From positions 281,931 to 345,930 of the forward strand of contig JAUJOR010000002.1 in NCBI GenBank assembly GCA_030447525.1: a stretch of DNA of 64,000 bases, given 5' to 3'. Below, piece after piece: positions 60,208-64,000 of this stretch. The stretch comes from Chloroflexota bacterium. GTDB lineage: Bacteria; Chloroflexota; UBA11872; UBA12225. Within the stretch, counting starts at the first letter, position 1. Every line of letters starts with the position of its first letter. The translations under genes were made by a program, and so were the position numbers. Under the pieces are notes generated by a model that made no database searches, was not told where the DNA came from, and saw only the letters and a program-made list of their open reading frames with translations.

Positions 60208-62289
60208 CTAGCCGGGCGGGAGCACCGGCGTGGGCCTGGGCGCCGGGCGCGCCGGCAAAGCGCGTGCCGGCGCCCCCGTCCCAACTCGGGTCACGGTATA
60301 GGAGCCGGTGCCGATACCGCACCCGGGCGACGTGCCGGCGAGGACGATGTCCACGATCCCGCAGGTGCGCACGCGTACCGCCCCCGGCGGCGGGACGAAC
60401 GTCTCGTTGGGCTGGCCCTTCAGGGTGGAATCCATGAACTCCTTCCATACATAGCCGGCGCCGAGTGAGCCTGCGACTTGAAGCATGGCCGAGTTGTCGG
60501 TGTTACCGACCCAGGTGCCGACTACCAGGCTGGGAGTAAAGCCAATGGTCAAGGAGTCTTTATAGTCGTTCGTCGTTCCCGTCTTCACGGCGGCTGTGCG
60601 ACCGCCTGCCAGGTCGAGGACGTTGCCGAACATCGGGCGCCGGGCCGAGTTGTCGGCCAGGATGTCGGCGATCTGATAGGCCACCTCTGGCTGGAGCACC
60701 TGCTCCCCGCGGGCTTCCTTGAGCTCGTACACCACCCGGCCGGTGCTGTCCGTGATCTTGAGGAACGGCGTAGGCTCGATTCGCTGCCCGTTGTTGGCGA
60801 AGACCCCGTAAGCGGACGTCATGTCCAGCAGCCGTACCACGCCGGCCCCCAGCGTGAGACTGGCGACCTCCGGCAGCTCAGTTGTCACCCCCAGGGTCCG
60901 AGCCGTGCGGATAATCTCCTTGGTGCCCACCGCCTCCTGCACCAGCAGGGCAGGGATGTTGTAAGAGTTAGCCAGGGCGCTGCGCAGGGTCACCGTCCCA
61001 TGGAACTTGCCGTCATAGTTGACCGGGACGTAGCGCCCCGTCCGGCTGGTCAGGTCGGGGCGCGAGATGGGCAGGTCGGTGACGGTTGATGCCGGCGACC
61101 ACTTCTTCGTGGCAAAGGCAGCGGCGTAGGTAAAGGGCTTGAACGACGAGCCTGGCTGGCGCGTGGCCGTGGCGACATTGACCTGCCCGTCGATGGCCTT
61201 GTTGTAGTAGTCGTAGCTCCCCACCATGGTCAGGATCTCCCCTGACTTGGGGTTGATGGCCACCAACGAGCCGTTGTTCACCCGCTGCGGGCGGAGCTCG
61301 TTGACCCGCCGACGCACGATATCCTGCGCCCGATCCTGCATCTCCACGTCCAGCGTGGTGATGACTTTCAGGCCACTGCGCAGCACCTCAGGGTTGACTC
61401 GCTGCTGGAGCTGCTCCTTGACGAAGAAGGCGAAGTGGGGGGAGCGAATCTGCGTCTCTTGCTGGCGGTACGTGAAGCTGGCCGCCTGCGTGCGCGCTTC
61501 CTCCACCTCCTCCGCCGTGGCCAGGTCGTAGCGCTCCATCACGTCCAGGACCTCCCCTTGGCGCCGCAAGGCGGCCTGGGGGTTGATCACCGGATCGTAC
61601 TGGGCCGGGAGCTGTACCAGGCCGGCCAGCACGGACGCCTCGGCCAGGTTGAGGTCGCGGGCATGCTTCCCGAAGTAGCTCAGCGCGGCCGCTTCCACAC
61701 CGTAGGCCTGATTCCCGTAATACACCTGGTTGAGGTACAGCTCCAGGATCTGGTCCTTGGGGTACAGCGTCTCCACCTGGACGGCCAGCACCAGCTCGCG
61801 CAGCTTACGGACGTAGCTCTGCTCGTCGCTGAGGAACGTCCGCTTCACCAGCTGTTGGGTGATGGTCGAGCCCCCGCCCTGGATAGTCCCGGTGCGTGTG
61901 TTCCGCAGAAAGGCGCGCGCCAGACCCTGGATGTCGAACCCCTTGTGCTGCCGAAAGTTGACGTCTTCGGCGGCTAGCGTGGCCCGGATCATCGGCTCCG
62001 AGATATCCCGCAAGGGGACGTAGATGCGGCGCTCCTCATAGAACTCGTAGAGCAGCACTTGCCCAGTGCGGTCATAGATCTGCGTCACCTGAGCCAAGGG
62101 ACGGGTGGCCAGATCGCTGGGATTGGGCAATCCCTTGGTTACATAGGCGTACGCCGTGCCCACACCCCCGACCACAGCGGCCGTGCAGCCGACGATCGAG
62201 AAGACGGCCGCCACCGCCAAGATCACGAGGAAGCGGTAGCCTCTTGGCTGGGGGCGGTGCATGCGTCGATGGACGAGCGTGCGTGACAC
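60208..62289 (-). CDS. Class A penicillin-binding protein (PBP1A family)
   Basis: Bifunctional cell-wall synthase, 693 residues. A short cytoplasmic tail is followed by one membrane helix (FLVILAVAAVFSIVGCTAAVVGG, given as FLVILAVAAVFSIVG). The GT51 glycosyltransferase has AAEDVNFRQHKGFD, GGSTITQQLVK and ELYLNQVYYG. The transpeptidase has SSFK (active Ser), SYN in ANSYNIPA, and KTGTTND. The C-terminus has a Cys-containing and Pro-rich tail. The start could be GTG 62289 or ATG 62262. Lone gene behind its own -10 box, facing lon in the same direction. Confidence 0.93.
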   Translation of the reverse strand: MSRTLVHRRMHRPQPRGYRFLVILAVAAVFSIVGCTAAVVGGVGTAYAYVTKGLPNPSDLATRPLAQVTQIYDRTGQVLLYEFYEERRIYVPLRDISEPMIRATLAAEDVNFRQHKGFDIQGLARAFLRNTRTGTIQGGGSTITQQLVKRTFLSDEQSYVRKLRELVLAVQVETLYPKDQILELYLNQVYYGNQAYGVEAAALSYFGKHARDLNLAEASVLAGLVQLPAQYDPVINPQAALRRQGEVLDVMERYDLATAEEVEEARTQAASFTYRQQETQIRSPHFAFFVKEQLQQRVNPEVLRSGLKVITTLDVEMQDRAQDIVRRRVNELRPQRVNNGSLVAINPKSGEILTMVGSYDYYNKAIDGQVNVATATRQPGSSFKPFTYAAAFATKKWSPASTVTDLPISRPDLTSRTGRYVPVNYDGKFHGTVTLRSALANSYNIPALLVQEAVGTKEIIRTARTLGVTTELPEVASLTLGAGVVRLLDMTSAYGVFANNGQRIEPTPFLKITDSTGRVVYELKEARGEQVLQPEVAYQIADILADNSARRPMFGNVLDLAGGRTAAVKTGTTNDYKDSLTIGFTPSLVVGTWVGNTDNSAMLQVAGSLGAGYVWKEFMDSTLKGQPNETFVPPPGAVRVRTCGIVDIVLAGTSPGCGIGTGSYTVTRVGTGAPARALPARPAPRPTPVLPPG

Positions 62290-62307
62290 GATGTTGTCTT
62301 CTTTTCT

Positions 62308-62347
62308 CTGCTAGTGGTCACTGCTAGTGGAATGTTCTGCGAGTATA
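62308..62347 (-). promoter_or_regulatory. -10 box and 13-base direct repeats upstream of the PBP gene
   Basis: TATACT on the minus strand (62347-62342) is a good -10; the -35 is not clear. Between it and the start, CTGCTAGTGG occurs at 62308-62317 and 62321-62330 (unit 13 bases), a possible operator or leader repeat. Confidence 0.45.
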
Positions 62348-62659
62348 ACGGAGTACCGGGAGCGGCAGACCGCCGGGGCCACCCCACCCGAGGCCAGCAG
62401 CGGGGGCCACGGGCCTGCTTCCCCTGAACCGGGTACCCGCCCCTCGCCGCCCCGGTCCCCCGCCGCCCCGGTCCCCCGCCGCCCTGGATCTGGCGGCCGG
62501 GCGTGTCCACCGCGTGCGCCTGCGCCTCGACCCGCCCGCCGAGCCACCCGGCAGGTGAGCCTGCCGGCGCTAGGGGCCGTCAGCGCAAGAGACTGGCCGT
62601 AGGCGAGCTCCGCTGGGACGAGGGGATCGACGCCAGGCGGGAGCCCCGAGAATGCCGGC
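62348..62659. repeat. 312-base gap with a 16-base tandem repeat
   Basis: CGCCGCCCCGGTCCCC occurs at 62445-62460 and exactly again at 62461-62476, with a decayed third copy at 62477. This region is the upstream end of the PBP gene and the downstream end of the XRE gene. No gene is supported. Confidence 0.6.

Positions 62660-64000
<1,341 letters not shown>

Overview
This is a gene-dense chromosomal stretch of a high-GC, aerobic bacterium. My best guess is a member of the Chloroflexota (Thermomicrobia-like or a relative), with moderate confidence. The guess rests on an actinobacterial-style dnaK-grpE-dnaJ-hspR heat-shock operon, an 11-gene nuo cluster without nuoEFG, a HemQ-type coproheme decarboxylase, a deoxyhypusine-synthase-like protein, and a mix of leaderless and Shine-Dalgarno starts. 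I found no rRNA, tRNA or CRISPR array. The only mobile element is one degraded insertion sequence.

Layout. 1-9.8 kb (plus strand) holds metabolic genes: glutamine-dependent NAD synthetase, a deoxyhypusine-synthase-like protein, a D-galactonate-dehydratase-like enolase-superfamily enzyme translationally coupled to a class III CoA-transferase, YajQ, HemQ and a UbiD-family decarboxylase. 9.9-14.3 kb (minus) holds an endonuclease/exonuclease/phosphatase-fold membrane protein, a GH4 NAD-dependent glycosidase, and a large protein made of two ferritin-like halves. 14.6-27.7 kb (plus) holds an SGNH hydrolase and then nuoABCDHIJKLMN. NuoC carries an unusual N-terminal zinc-binding RING-like domain, and NuoL and NuoN carry long His/Gly-rich insertions. 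27.9-30.7 kb (minus) holds a 36-residue one-helix membrane protein, a CCA-adding/poly(A) polymerase-type enzyme and gpsA. 30.7-36.8 kb (plus) holds polA, mutM and an ABC-F ATPase. An ISLre2-like element with clear terminal repeats and target duplication sits in the last codons of the ABC-F gene and supplies its stop codon.

38.6-49.2 kb holds small membrane proteins, a ScyD/ScyE-like propeller, a keto-deoxyglucarate dehydratase, a DksA/TraR zinc-finger protein, a divergent GroEL paralogue that has lost a key catalytic aspartate, a 12-Asp-box BNR protein, a CoxG-like SRPBCC protein, a D-2-hydroxyacid dehydrogenase preceded by a very strong hairpin, and a DUF402 protein. 49.2-64 kb holds an M20 peptidase, holA, rpsT, a SpoIIM-family protein, the hspR-dnaJ-grpE-dnaK operon, lon, a class A penicillin-binding protein, an XRE regulator and the start of gmd.

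How the parts fit. The protein-quality genes (DnaK/GrpE/DnaJ, HspR, Lon) form one block. lon and dnaK share a 9-base box in their leaders, and a HAIR-like inverted repeat covers the lon -35 box, so an HspR circuit is likely. The nuo genes would build the membrane and connecting arms of complex I with no NADH-oxidising module encoded here. Intergenic spacers through the window repeatedly contain short tandem duplications (units of 10-26 bases), and one such array lies in frame within lon.
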